Positions 45,632-54,645 of a DNA stretch of 64,000 bases are shown piece after piece. Both the position numbers and the translations under genes were made by a program. The DNA is from Klebsiella pneumoniae (GTDB lineage: Bacteria; Pseudomonadota; Gammaproteobacteria; Ga0077536), in the NCBI GenBank assembly GCA_945862315.1, contig CAMAXW010000001.1, positions 62,001 through 126,000 on the forward strand, in the 5' to 3' direction. Every line of letters starts with the position of its first letter. Position 1 is the stretch's first letter. The notes beneath the pieces are model-generated. The model did not search any database and was not told the origin of the DNA. It saw only the letters and a list, made by a program, of their open reading frames with translations.

Positions 45632-46975
45632 TCAGGCCGCCTGCTCGCCATTTAAAATGAGTTCGCCACGCAAGGAATTGGGCAGCGCGGCGGTAATGCG
45701 TACCGTCACGAACTGGCCAAGAAGCTCGGGGGGACCCGCAAAATTTACCACGCGATTATTCTCTGTCCGGCCCGCCAATTCGCTGACATCTTTTTTGGCG
45801 CGACGGTGGACCAAAATCTGTTGCACGCTGCCAACCATTCGGCGGCTCTTTTCCTGTGCGAGTTCTTCGATGCGTCGTTGCAAGATAGCGAGGCGATGTT
45901 TTTTCTCCTCGGGTGTCACATCGTCGGAGAACGCAGCCGCTGGGGTACCGGGTCGTGGGCTGTAAATAAAGCTGAAGGAGTGGTCGAAATCCGCCTGTTC
46001 GATCAAGCGCATCGTGGCGTCGAAATCCGCCTGAGTCTCGCCGGGGAAACCGACGATGAAGTCTGAGGAAATAGAAATATCCGGGCGCAATTTGCGCAAG
46101 CGACGAACCTTAGACAAGTACTCCAGCGTGGTATGTCCGCGCTTCATGAGCGCCAACACGCGATCAGATCCACTTTGGACGGGCAGGTGCACGTGGCTGA
46201 CCAAGGCCGGCACCTCGGCATAGACATCGATCAGGCGGTCGCTAAATTCAACCGGATGCGAGGTGGTGTAGCGAATGCGCCCGATGCCCTCGATCGCCGC
46301 CACGTAACGCACCAACGCGGCCAAATCGCATAACTGACCATCGTGCATAAGGCCCCGGTAGGCGTTGACGTTCTGCCCCAGCAACGTGATTTCGCGCACG
46401 CCCTGCTCGGCCAACGAGCTGATTTCGGCGATGACATCGTCGAAGGGACGACTAAATTCTTCGCCGCGGGTATAGGGCACCACGCAAAACGTGCAGTATT
46501 TGCTACAGCCTTCCATGATGGAGACAAACGCGGTGGGGCCCTCGGCGCGAGGCTCCGGTAGGCGGTCGAATTTTTCGATTTCAGGGAAACTGATATCGAG
46601 CACCCGCCGCTGCCCCGCCACCGCGGCGGCGTAGAGTTCCGGTAGGCGATGCAAGGTTTGTGGCCCAAACACGATATCCACATAGGGCGCGCGCGCAAAA
46701 ACGTTGGCACCTTCCTGGCTCGCCACACACCCGCCCACGCCAATCAGGACGCCGCGTCGGGCGTCTTTCAATTCTTTCCAGCGGCCCAATTCGGAAAACA
46801 ATTTCTCCTGTGCTTTCTCGCGCACCGAACAGGTATTCAGCAAAAGCAGATCCGCCGCTTCAGGGGAGTCCGCCACTTCAAAGCCATGCGAAGCGCCCAG
46901 CACTTCAGCCATTTTTTGCGAGTCGTACTCGTTCATTTGGCAGCCGAAGGTCTTGATGTAAACACGTTTAGTCAT
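45632..46975 (-). CDS. miaB: tRNA-2-methylthio-N6-dimethylallyladenosine synthase
   Basis: Radical-SAM methylthiotransferase modifying A37 of tRNA. 447 residues: N-terminal UPF0004 domain with three cluster cysteines ([33 protein letters not shown]), radical-SAM [15 protein letters not shown] at about residue 157, and a C-terminal TRAM domain ([19 protein letters not shown]). First gene of the leftward miaB-ybeZ-ybeY-corC-lnt operon. Confidence 0.97.
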   Translation of the reverse strand: MTKRVYIKTFGCQMNEYDSQKMAEVLGASHGFEVADSPEAADLLLLNTCSVREKAQEKLFSELGRWKELKDARRGVLIGVGGCVASQEGANVFARAPYVDIVFGPQTLHRLPELYAAAVAGQRRVLDISFPEIEKFDRLPEPRAEGPTAFVSIMEGCSKYCTFCVVPYTRGEEFSRPFDDVIAEISSLAEQGVREITLLGQNVNAYRGLMHDGQLCDLAALVRYVAAIEGIGRIRYTTSHPVEFSDRLIDVYAEVPALVSHVHLPVQSGSDRVLALMKRGHTTLEYLSKVRRLRKLRPDISISSDFIVGFPGETQADFDATMRLIEQADFDHSFSFIYSPRPGTPAAAFSDDVTPEEKKHRLAILQRRIEELAQEKSRRMVGSVQQILVHRRAKKDVSELAGRTENNRVVNFAGPPELLGQFVTVRITAALPNSLRGELILNGEQAA

Positions 46976-47045
46976 AATAGCGATGGCAACATTAAGCAGC
47001 GTTAGCGATAAGAAATAGGGGCAGCGTTAAACATCCGGTGGCCGT

Positions 47046-47798
47046 TCATTGGCCTTCGGCCTCAAACGCCACGTTCCGGCTCACCAGCAAGGCGGCCACT
47101 TCACCGACTGCCGCGAGCACCGCCGCGGCATCGTCTCCCCGCACCACCAGCGCAGTCCCGTAGCGGGCTTCCCGCATGAAGGGATAACTGCCGAGATCCA
47201 GCGCCGGATAGCGCGTTTGCACCGCGGCGAGTTCGTTCGCGATATCGCTTTCGCGCACCCAAGCGGTCAGGGTGCGACTGGCGATCGGTGGGCCGCCCGG
47301 GAGCCGGGCCAGCACATTCGGCAGCATGGCCTGCAAGATTCTCGGCACCCCCGGCAACACGTGCACGTTCTCTACACTAAAGCCGGGTGCTGCACTCACG
47401 GGGTTGTCGATCAGGGTGGCGCCACGCGGCACTTGTGCCATGCGCAGGCGAACTTCGGTGGCTTCATTGGCACCATAATAGGCCGTGAGACGCCGTATCG
47501 CTTCTGCATCGTGATGCACCTCGCAGCCGAACGCCGCGGCGATACACTGCGTGGTGATGTCATCGTGAGTAGGGCCAATGCCACCGGTCGTAAAAACATG
47601 GTGATAGCGGCTACGCAACGCATTCACCGCCTCAACAATGGCCTCGCGCCGGTCTTCGACCACCCGTACTTCGCGCAACCGTACCCCGATGCCGGCCAGT
47701 GCTGCGCCGATAAATTGAACATTCGCATCGCGCGTGCGGCCGGAGAGGATTTCGTTGCCGATCACTAGCACGGCCGCGCTAATCGGTGAGGCGTTCAT
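47046..47798 (-). CDS. CinA N-terminal (molybdopterin-binding-like) domain protein
   Basis: 250 residues made only of the MoCF-biosynthesis/CinA N-terminal domain: VLVIGNEILSGRTRDANVQF, VFTTGGIGPTHDDITTQ and VHVLPGVPRILQAML. In full-length CinA this domain acts on ADP-ribose-type nucleotides; the C-terminal deamidase is not present here. Stand-alone versions are common. ATG at 47798 overlaps panC by four bases (ATGA). Function inferred only at family level. Confidence 0.88.
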   Translation of the reverse strand: MNASPISAAVLVIGNEILSGRTRDANVQFIGAALAGIGVRLREVRVVEDRREAIVEAVNALRSRYHHVFTTGGIGPTHDDITTQCIAAAFGCEVHHDAEAIRRLTAYYGANEATEVRLRMAQVPRGATLIDNPVSAAPGFSVENVHVLPGVPRILQAMLPNVLARLPGGPPIASRTLTAWVRESDIANELAAVQTRYPALDLGSYPFMREARYGTALVVRGDDAAAVLAAVGEVAALLVSRNVAFEAEGQ

Positions 47799-48664
47799 GC
47801 CGTGGCGAGCGGCGATGACATGTCCACGCGTAAATTGTCGATGAGGCGCGCCGGCCCCAACCACGCAGCCACCAGAATCTGCAAACTGGTGTCGCCGGCC
47901 TGCGGTGGGGAGAGGTCGTGCACTCGGCGAACACTGAAGTATTCAGGCCGAAAACCGGCCGCGGCGAGTTCTGCCATGCCAGCGGTTTCGATGGCAATCA
48001 GAGAGGTGCTCTGCTGCTGGAGTTTTTCGGCGGCGCGCGCCAACGACTCAAAAATGAGCGGCGCACAACTACGTTCACGGGCGTTGAGGTAGGCGTTGCG
48101 CGAACTCATCGCCAGACCGTCGGGATCCCGCACGATCGGCTGACCCAGAATTTTGACCGGCATCAGCAGGTCATGCGCCATTTGTTTGATCACCAGCACC
48201 TGTTGGTAATCTTTTTCCCCAAACAGGGCAACGTCTGGTTGCACGTTCAGCAGCAGCTTGCTGACCACCGTCGCCACCCCGGAAAAATGTCCGGGCCGGA
48301 ACTGGCCGCACAAAATGGTAGAGAGCACCGGCACGGTGACCCGAGTGTCTTCTTCCATGCCGCCGGGGTAGAGCTGGTCGAGGTTGGGTACGAAGAGGAG
48401 ATCCAAGCCAGCTGCCTGCAGCTTTTGCTTGTCATCCTCCAAGGTGCTGGGATAACGCGCGTAATCCTCCCCACGACCAAACTGGATAGGATTGACGAAA
48501 ATGCTCACCACCGTGCGGGTAGCGAGTTCGCAGGCCCGGCGCAGCAGCGAAATGTGCCCCTCGTGCAGATTGCCCATCGTGGGCACAAAAGCGATGGTCT
48601 CGCCCGCCCGCCGCCAGTCGGCAACTACCGCACGCAGGTCTTCTACGGAAAAAACAGTGTTCAT
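47795..48664 (-). CDS. panC: Pantothenate synthetase (pantoate-beta-alanine ligase)
   Basis: Joins pantoate and beta-alanine using ATP. 289 residues from the ATG at 48664. HIGH-like site FVPTMGNLHEGHISLLR, SIFVNPIQFGRGEDYARYP, FGEKDYQQVLVIKQMA, IVRDPDGLAMSSRNAYL (KMSKS-like MSSRN). Full length. panB, usually next to panC, is not adjacent; a deoxynucleoside kinase gene lies upstream after 92 bases. Confidence 0.96.
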   Translation of the reverse strand: MNTVFSVEDLRAVVADWRRAGETIAFVPTMGNLHEGHISLLRRACELATRTVVSIFVNPIQFGRGEDYARYPSTLEDDKQKLQAAGLDLLFVPNLDQLYPGGMEEDTRVTVPVLSTILCGQFRPGHFSGVATVVSKLLLNVQPDVALFGEKDYQQVLVIKQMAHDLLMPVKILGQPIVRDPDGLAMSSRNAYLNARERSCAPLIFESLARAAEKLQQQSTSLIAIETAGMAELAAAGFRPEYFSVRRVHDLSPPQAGDTSLQILVAAWLGPARLIDNLRVDMSSPLATA

Positions 48665-48756
48665 AAGGCGCAACGGAAATCCCATCAATTTAGGCCGCAG
48701 TGTAGCGCAGGTTTGCGCGTGTGCCGCTGGGTAGCGCAGGCGCCACCTTCAGCGCA

Positions 48757-49440
48757 TTAGTCCAGTCCCAGATGGCGAACACCGGGATTGAAATAGCGTC
48801 GCCCCACCACGCCGCGGTCGATTTCTGCCAGTAACAACGTGTAGTGGTTTTCGTTGTCGACCAGATTGATCTCCTCTGCGTTGACAATGAGTAAGGGCGT
48901 GTCGTTGTAGTAGTAAAAAAACGCCACGTACTCCGCGCACAGGCGCTCGAGGTAATGCTCATCCATGCCCTGCTCGTAGCTGATCCCTCGGCGCGCAATA
49001 CGCCGCTGCAGCGTGGGCACTGAGGCTTGCAAATAAATGACCAGCGAGGGTCTAGGCAGCGTTTCTACAAACCGTTGATAGATCTCCTGATATAGCTGGA
49101 ATTCATCGTTCTCAAGTACTACTCGGGCAAATAACCGATCTTTTTCGAACAAAAAATCGGACGTCAGCCGTGGCGCAAATAAATCGCCTTGCCGCCGCGC
49201 CTGCAGTTCGCGGGTGCGATGAAACAGAAAATGCAGCTGGGTCGCCAAGGCGTAGCGCGTTGGTTCGGCATAGAACTTGGGCAGGAACGGATTGCCATCC
49301 GCTTCTTCCAGCAGCAATTCGGTCTGATAGGTCGTCGCCAAGCGCCGCGCCAGGCTGGTTTTACCCACCCCGATCGGGCCTTCAATGGCAATAAAGCCCG
49401 TGCCCGCCGCGGTGCGCTCGTTAGTCACCGCGCTCGTCAT
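48757..49440 (-). CDS. Deoxynucleoside kinase (dNK/dCK family)
   Basis: 227 residues. Walker A FIAIEGPIGVGKTSLARRLA, acceptor-site LEEADGNPFLPKFY, LFEKDRLFA (the DR motif) and lid Arg residues in LQRRIARRGISYEQ. Phosphorylates deoxynucleosides in salvage; which base cannot be told here. ATG at 49440 overlaps the folK stop by four bases (ATGA); 70 further upstream codons that remain open lie inside folK and are not homologous. In many relatives the gene next to folK is panB. Confidence 0.9.
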   Translation of the reverse strand: MTSAVTNERTAAGTGFIAIEGPIGVGKTSLARRLATTYQTELLLEEADGNPFLPKFYAEPTRYALATQLHFLFHRTRELQARRQGDLFAPRLTSDFLFEKDRLFARVVLENDEFQLYQEIYQRFVETLPRPSLVIYLQASVPTLQRRIARRGISYEQGMDEHYLERLCAEYVAFFYYYNDTPLLIVNAEEINLVDNENHYTLLLAEIDRGVVGRRYFNPGVRHLGLD

Positions 49441-49931
49441 AGCCGCTCTATCCCTTGAGGATCCAGCGCCGCTAGCAGCCCGGAGAGCGGCCCTAAGCCC
49501 GGCACCATTAGCGTGGGTGCAATTTCTGCGAGGGGAATCAACACGAAAGCCCGGACCGCGAGGCCGGGGTGGGGTATGCACAATTGGGGATCCTCGCGGA
49601 CGTTGTCGCCATACAGCAGCACATCGAGGTCTAGCGTCCGTGGCCCCCAACGCTCAGCGGTGCGCACCCGGGCATGGGCGCGTTCAAGGCACTGGAGTGC
49701 CTCCAACAGTGCCGGGGGACTTAGTGAAGTTTGCAGTTCGGCCACCGCGTTGATGTAGTCGGGCTGATTCGCCGGCCCCATCGGCGCCGTGCGGTAAAGC
49801 GCCGAGGTGCGAATCAGGCGGGTTTCGGGCAAGCCCGCCAGCTCGCGCAGGGCACGACCCACCTGCGCGATGGGATCGTCCAAATTACTGCCCAAACCCA
49901 CATAGGCCACCGTCGTGGTGCGCGCCAGCAT
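49437..49931 (-). CDS. folK: 2-amino-4-hydroxy-6-hydroxymethyldihydropteridine pyrophosphokinase
   Basis: 164-residue HPPK of folate synthesis. YVGLGSNLDDPIAQV at the N terminus, RTAPMGPANQPDYINAVAEL and the signature RWGPRTLDLDVLLYGD near residue 85-100. Six bases after pcnB, overlapping the kinase gene by four bases. Confidence 0.96.
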   Translation of the reverse strand: MLARTTTVAYVGLGSNLDDPIAQVGRALRELAGLPETRLIRTSALYRTAPMGPANQPDYINAVAELQTSLSPPALLEALQCLERAHARVRTAERWGPRTLDLDVLLYGDNVREDPQLCIPHPGLAVRAFVLIPLAEIAPTLMVPGLGPLSGLLAALDPQGIERL

Positions 49932-49937
49932 GCCGCG

Positions 49938-51293
49938 TTATTCGCCAGCGGGTTTGCGCCGGCGGCGTCGACGACGGCGTTTGGCGGCATCGGGGGCGGG
50001 CGCATCGCTAGCGCTGGTTTGTAGGTTATCGACAAGGTGCTCGCGGTCGTCATCGCTAGGGGTGCTGAGGTAGCGGGTCCAGAACTCGGCGGCGTCTTCT
50101 ACCGGTTCGCCCGCTTGGCTGCGCAAGAGCAGAAAATCATAGGCCGCCCGAAAACGGGGGTGCTCCATAGATTTCTCCACCCGCCTCGCCGCCGGCTTCT
50201 GGAGGCGGGCCTGTAGCCCCCAGATTTCACGGGTGACGTTGGTAAAGCGGCGCGGCATGGCGATGCGCGAAATTTGCTTGGCGATGATGGTATCGGAAGC
50301 GATCGCCAGGGCATCTAAGGACGAGGCGCCGTTCGCCATCAGGGAGGCCGCCTCCTCCTCGACCACGTGCCAGAGCAGGGCGGCAAATAAAAATGCCGGC
50401 GTAATGGGCTTGTTCTCGGCGACTCGCGCATCGGTGCTGTCGAGTGCGGCCTCGATCAGCGCCTGCGCGAACTCCCCTTCAGGGCTGTCGAGAAGCTCAT
50501 CGGTCAGCGGGAATAAACAGTGGAACAGGCCGTGATGCCGCAAAGCCGCGAAGGTTTGGCGCCCAGCACCCCCTTGAAATAGCTTGAGCATTTCGTCGAA
50601 AAGCCGGGCCGGTGCAATGGCTTCCAACAACTGTCGCAGCCTTGGGATGGCTTCGAGGGTCTCGGCATCGAGCGAAAAACCCAACTTGGTGGCAAACCGT
50701 AAAGCCCGCAACATGCGGACCGGGTCTTCGCGGTAGCGTTTGTCGGGCTCACCAATCAGCCGCAGTTGGCCCGCGCGGAGGTCCTCTACCCCGCCCATAT
50801 AGTCCACGATCGAGAAATCGGCGATGTTGTAATACAACGCATTGACCGTGAAATCGCGGCGCCAGACGTCGTCATCGATGGTGCCGTAGACGTTGTCGCG
50901 CAGGATCCGGCCTTCGTCCGTCATGGCGGAACCCTCGGTATCGCCATCGTGCTGGGCGCGAAAAGTGGCAACCTCGATAATTTCTTGGCCAAACTGGACG
51001 TGGGCGAGCCGGAAGCGCCGGCCGATGAGCCGGCAGTTCCGGAATAACTCGCGGACCTGTTCGGGCAAGGCGTCGGTGGCAATGTCGAAATCTTTGGGTT
51101 CGCGGCCCAGCAGCAGGTCACGCACACTGCCCCCCACCAGATAGGCCTGATAGCCCGCGTTGTGTAGGCGGTACAACACTTTGAGTGCCGCGTCAGAGAC
51201 AAATTTGCGGGAAACGGTGTGCTCGTCCCGGGTATAAATGCGTAGCGCGGGACGGGCGGGCACAACGTTGGAGACGGGTTCGACAGACTTCAT
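49938..51293 (-). CDS. pcnB: Poly(A) polymerase I
   Basis: Adds 3' A-tails that target RNAs for decay. 451 residues: nucleotidyltransferase head with YLVGGSVRDLLLGREPKDFDIATDA, then RRDFTVNALYYNIADFSIVDYMGG and RMLRALRFATKLGF, helical neck/body, and a basic C-terminal tail with a run of eight Arg. This separates it from CCA-adding enzymes together with the folK linkage. First gene of the pcnB-folK-kinase cluster. Confidence 0.94.
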   Translation of the reverse strand: MKSVEPVSNVVPARPALRIYTRDEHTVSRKFVSDAALKVLYRLHNAGYQAYLVGGSVRDLLLGREPKDFDIATDALPEQVRELFRNCRLIGRRFRLAHVQFGQEIIEVATFRAQHDGDTEGSAMTDEGRILRDNVYGTIDDDVWRRDFTVNALYYNIADFSIVDYMGGVEDLRAGQLRLIGEPDKRYREDPVRMLRALRFATKLGFSLDAETLEAIPRLRQLLEAIAPARLFDEMLKLFQGGAGRQTFAALRHHGLFHCLFPLTDELLDSPEGEFAQALIEAALDSTDARVAENKPITPAFLFAALLWHVVEEEAASLMANGASSLDALAIASDTIIAKQISRIAMPRRFTNVTREIWGLQARLQKPAARRVEKSMEHPRFRAAYDFLLLRSQAGEPVEDAAEFWTRYLSTPSDDDREHLVDNLQTSASDAPAPDAAKRRRRRRRRKPAGE

Positions 51294-51427
51294 CAGAATG
51301 CAGGATTCCTTGGGGGCTCGAGATGGACGCGAGGCAGAACCAGCGGCCGGGTGGGTAGGATGAGCAAGCTGCGGTTCACCCGCTAATCTTAATCGTATTA
51401 TTCGGGCATTGGATCAGCCCGTAACGG

Positions 51428-51456
51428 CTGACCGAACGCTTCTGACCCCCTATACT
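51428..51456 (+). promoter_or_regulatory. Probable sigma70 promoter of tRNA-Glu
   Basis: CTGACC (51428-51433), 17-base spacer, TATACT (51451-51456), followed by the tRNA 16 bases later. Confidence 0.65.
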
Positions 51457-51472
51457 GCGCGCGCTACTCGCT

Positions 51473-51547
51473 GCTCCCTTCGTCTAGCGGTTAGGACGGT
51501 GCCCTCTCACGGCGCAAACAGGGGTTCGATTCCCCTAGGGAGTACCA
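51473..51547 (+). tRNA. tRNA-Glu (anticodon CTC)
   Basis: Acceptor GCTCCCT pairs with AGGGAGT (51537-51543, first pair G-U). The anticodon stem GTGCC/GGCGC encloses CTCTCAC, giving anticodon CTC. The T-arm is AGGGG-TTCGATT-CCCCT. CCA is encoded (51545-51547). Confidence 0.96.
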
Positions 51548-52028
51548 CACCAGCGGGGTACGCGCGGGGTCGTGCGCGTTGCCGCAACCATACGGCCAAC
51601 CCGCCGCAATCTCGCCCACCCGCCGCAATCTCGCCCACCCCCCGCGGGTGCGCGTTCCACGAGCCGGTGGAACGCCGGGGCACCGGCCCCAAAATCACCA
51701 CCTTATTGCTGCAACGACCCGCAAGAGCGCCGCTCCTTGCTGCGACCCAACTTGGGGGCAGGCCGCGATTTACTGGCATTCCTGCCGGGGCCTTAAGCCA
51801 TTCGCCACGGCGTTCGCCGGCCCTCCTCGTTGCGGGTCGCGATGGGTCGCGATGGGTCTGCTCGTGTCGGCGTGAAAGATGGTAGATGACACTGCGAAGT
51901 AGCTTGCCTAAACTTCGGGCTCAACGCTTGGACGTGATCGGCAAAAAAGGAAGCAGCGAGATGACCTTGCACTGGGGCCACGGGCCCACCCGCACAACCA
52001 GTGGCGCGCGTGCCGTTGTGGGGTTGCC
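51548..52028. other. 481-base gap after tRNA-Glu with short tandem repeats and a hairpin
   Basis: No gene is seen. A 19-base unit beginning CCGCCGCAATCTCGCC occurs twice in tandem from about 51601; a 10-base unit GGGTCGCGAT occurs twice at about 51834-51853. A perfect hairpin is listed separately. Reading frames here show low-complexity Arg/Pro/Ala translations only. Confidence 0.6.
51652..51675. other. Perfect 9-bp hairpin downstream of tRNA-Glu
   Basis: GCGTTCCAC (51652-51660), loop GAGCCG, GTGGAACGC (51667-51675). About 105 bases after the tRNA end. No T-run follows, so it is not a standard intrinsic terminator; it could mark transcript end processing or a bound protein site. Confidence 0.45.
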
Positions 52029-53006
52029 ATGCTGATTCGTTTTTGGGGCACCCGGGGTTCGCTGCCGGTTGCGCTCACCGCATCAAAGGTCTTGGCCAAA
52101 GTGGCCGCCGCGCTGTTGGCTGCAGAGGGGCGGCGTTTTGCCAATCTTGAAGAAGCCAGCGATTTCGCCCGCACGCTGCCCTTTAGCGTCGCGCAGACTT
52201 GGGGTGGCCATTCGAGCTGCGTTGAGCTGGAAGTCGCGCGCCCAACCAGCGCCTCTGGCCATGAATATCTATTGTGCGATTTGGGCAGCGGCATCCGCCC
52301 CTTCGGCAGTAGCGTGCTAGCGCGTCACGGACCCGGTGCCGCGAATACCTTCCATATTTTTGTGTCCCATGTGCACTGGGACCACATCATGGGTTTTCCA
52401 CTTTTTGCGCCGGCGTATATGCGCGGTAATCGCATTATCGTGTATGGCTGCCACACCGAACTCGAAGCGGCTTTTCGACGGCAACACGGCGCGCCTTCGT
52501 TTCCGGTCAGTTTTGACGAACTCTCGGCAGACATCGAATTTGTGACCCTGACCCCGGCCGTGACGACCGAGGTGGCGGGGGTCCGCGTCACACCCAAAGT
52601 GCAGTTGCACAGCGGCGACTCCTACGGCTATCGCTTCGAACACGGTGGCAAGTCCTTTGTGTATTCCACCGACTCCGAGCACAAGCTCCAGGATCGGAAA
52701 CAATCCGCGGATTTCGTCGAGTTTTTTCGCAACGCAGATCTGGTGTGTTTCGATGCCATGTACTCCTTCGCCGAGACCATTTCGGTCAAGGAAGACTGGG
52801 GACATTCCAGCAACGTGGTCGGGGTAGAACTGTGCCTGCAGGCGCATGCGAAAAAATTGGCGTTGTTCCACCACGAACCCATACACGACGACGCCCGCAT
52901 TGCGGCGATCGAAATAGAAAGCCAGCGTTTCGAAGAAATCACGCGGGCCCAGCACCCAAAGTTGGAGATAGTGTCGGCTTGGGATGGTTTGGAAATCGAA
53001 CTCTAA
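52029..53006 (+). CDS. MBL-fold metallo-hydrolase, paralogue of the 12.8-kb gene
   Basis: 325 residues. It starts MLIRFWGTRGSLPVAL and carries WGGHSSCVELE, LCDLGSGIRPFG, the metal motif VSHVHWDHIMGFPLFAPAY, VYSTDSEH and LFHHEPIHDDA. These match block by block the hydrolase at 12806-13714, but with an extra helical insert after the first strand (about residues 18-55). Substrate unknown; such proteins are sometimes annotated as cAMP-phosphodiesterase-like. It stands alone on its strand and ends 28 bases from the convergent DUF455 gene. Confidence 0.86.
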   Translation: MLIRFWGTRGSLPVALTASKVLAKVAAALLAAEGRRFANLEEASDFARTLPFSVAQTWGGHSSCVELEVARPTSASGHEYLLCDLGSGIRPFGSSVLARHGPGAANTFHIFVSHVHWDHIMGFPLFAPAYMRGNRIIVYGCHTELEAAFRRQHGAPSFPVSFDELSADIEFVTLTPAVTTEVAGVRVTPKVQLHSGDSYGYRFEHGGKSFVYSTDSEHKLQDRKQSADFVEFFRNADLVCFDAMYSFAETISVKEDWGHSSNVVGVELCLQAHAKKLALFHHEPIHDDARIAAIEIESQRFEEITRAQHPKLEIVSAWDGLEIEL

Positions 53007-53033
53007 AGTTCGCTGCACAAATAAGCGCCGATG

Positions 53034-53822
53034 CTAGCCGGCCCACTCCGCCATTTCTGCTAGCGAAAAGCCCCCCGCCAAACGCGCCTCTTGGTTGAAC
53101 GGCCCGCGCGGCAAGCTTTGCCCATAGGCGACACATAAGGCCCTAAACGTTGCCTGCGGTGCCACCGCACGTTGTGCGCACAGCCAGTGGTACCAGTGAT
53201 TACCCACCGCCACGTGGCCAACCTCATCGCGCAGAATAATCGCCAGAATGTCGGCCGCGGCCGTGTCCCCCGCCGCGCGCAAGCGGGTTTGCAGGCCCGG
53301 CGTGACATCGAGCCCCCGGGCTTCCAACACGCGGGGCACCAGCGCCATGCGGGCCAAAGGGTCGGCGACAGTCTTACGCGCCGCGTCCCACAGACCGTCG
53401 TGGGCCACAAAATCGCCGTAGGCATGACCTAACGTCGCCAGATGCGCGGCCAATAGTTCGTAGTGATGCGCTTCCTCACCCGCCACCTGCAGCCAGTCTA
53501 AATAAAACGCTAGCGGTAGATCGGGGAAGCGCACGATCGCGTCCAGCGCTAAATTGATCGCGTTAAATTCAATGTGCGCGATGGCGTGAATCAACGCCGC
53601 ACGGCCTAGTGGCGAACCTAAGCGGCGGCGCGGCACTTGTTGTGGGGCGACCAATAGTGGCGCGGCGGGCCGCCCGGGCACCTCGCTCGGCGCGAGGCGT
53701 AAGGCCGGATCTGGCACGCCAGGTGCTGCGGCCAAGGCACGCGTGAGCGCTACTTTTGCCGCAGGATCTGGGCAGATGAGCGCCTGCCAGGCGGCGGCCC
53801 GGGTTTCCATTGGCGCGCTCAA
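53034..53822 (-). CDS. DUF455 ferritin-like-fold protein
   Basis: 262 residues. The DUF455 signature is clear: LIHAIAHIEFNAINLALDAIVRFPDLP, WLQVAGEEAHHYELLAAHLATLGHAYGDF and LRDEVGHVAVGNHWYHWLC. The repeated E/H pairs (HIEF, EEAHH, DEVGH) are those of a ferritin-like four-helix bundle that may hold a di-metal centre. The family's function is unknown to me. The start may be at 53822 or four codons later (METRAAAWQAL). Confidence 0.88.
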   Translation of the reverse strand: MSAPMETRAAAWQALICPDPAAKVALTRALAAAPGVPDPALRLAPSEVPGRPAAPLLVAPQQVPRRRLGSPLGRAALIHAIAHIEFNAINLALDAIVRFPDLPLAFYLDWLQVAGEEAHHYELLAAHLATLGHAYGDFVAHDGLWDAARKTVADPLARMALVPRVLEARGLDVTPGLQTRLRAAGDTAAADILAIILRDEVGHVAVGNHWYHWLCAQRAVAPQATFRALCVAYGQSLPRGPFNQEARLAGGFSLAEMAEWAG

Positions 53823-54195
53823 TGCCGGTTCCTATCCAGCCAACAAAGCGCACGCGCAAGGTGCGGCGGCTCGCCAGTGGGTCGGCGCTGGCCGGGCCCG
53901 TGTGCGGACCCAATGCCCATGGTGACGGCGGGTTTCAAGGGAGGTGCTCACTCGTCAGAAAGATAATTTAAAGGAGTGCTAGTGCTGGCCCCAAGCCCGC
54001 ACTAGCGCCCGGTGAGCTGGGCGCCGGCGCACCGTCAGAGGCAGTGGCCGCCCAGCGTTAACAGGGGCAGTATAGGTGGCCTGACTTCCCAACGCCGTAG
54101 GCTTGCGATACAGGCCCCGCAAGGGCTCTAGGCGCGCGCCAGAGCGGACCAATACCAACATTACGCCTCCCCTCGAGGCGACGCAGTTTTCGAGA
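53823..54195. other. 373-base gap between DUF455 and RDD genes
   Basis: No gene is seen. It contains GCTAGTGC (53978-53985) and GCACTAGC (53999-54006), a perfect 8-bp inverted repeat with a 13-base loop, directly after an A/T-rich stretch (53960-53973). It may act in transcription control of the flanking divergent genes. Confidence 0.5.
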
Positions 54196-54633
54196 ATGAG
54201 CATGCCCACTTCCCCGACTCTGGCTGGACGTCCGGTGGCCCTAGGACGCCGACTGGCCGCGATCTTTTATGATGCGCTGGCGCTGATCGGCATCTGGTTT
54301 GTGGCGGGGGCCGCGGCCGTCGCCTTGCACCACGGCGAGGCTATGCCGGCCAGCAGCGGTGGCTTTTCGCTCTGCCTCGCACTGCTGAGCTATGGCTATT
54401 TTGGCCTGTCTTGGCGACGCGGCGGCCAAACGCTCGGCATGAAAACTTGGCGCATCAAAGTAGTGGATGCCGCAACGTTGGCGCCCTTATCGTGGCGCCA
54501 AAGCGTCTTGCGGTACGCAGTTGGACTACTCGCCTGGCTGCCCTTAGGGTTTGGCTACTGGTGGGCCATCACCGACCCATTGGGACGCGGCTGGCCCGAC
54601 CGCGCCTCCGCCACCCGGCTCATCCGCGTTTAA
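54196..54633 (+). CDS. RDD-family membrane protein
   Basis: 145 residues from ATG 54196 (a second ATG follows two codons later). RDD pattern: GRRLAAIFYDALALIGIWF (first helix with the Arg/Asp), LLSYGYFGLSWRRGGQTLGMKTWRIKVVD (the family's GQTxGK/M motif), and a last helix ending ITDPLGRGWPDRASATRLI. Three membrane segments. Function unknown, possibly transport. It is convergent with lptG (12 bases), a linkage seen in other gammaproteobacteria. Confidence 0.88.
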   Translation: MSMPTSPTLAGRPVALGRRLAAIFYDALALIGIWFVAGAAAVALHHGEAMPASSGGFSLCLALLSYGYFGLSWRRGGQTLGMKTWRIKVVDAATLAPLSWRQSVLRYAVGLLAWLPLGFGYWWAITDPLGRGWPDRASATRLIRV

Positions 54634-54645
54634 ACGTGAGCCACT

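Noticed and set aside
51507-51779. Minus-strand frame across tRNA-Glu
   Set aside because: It ends in the typical spurious GIEPLFAP translation antisense to a tRNA-Glu.
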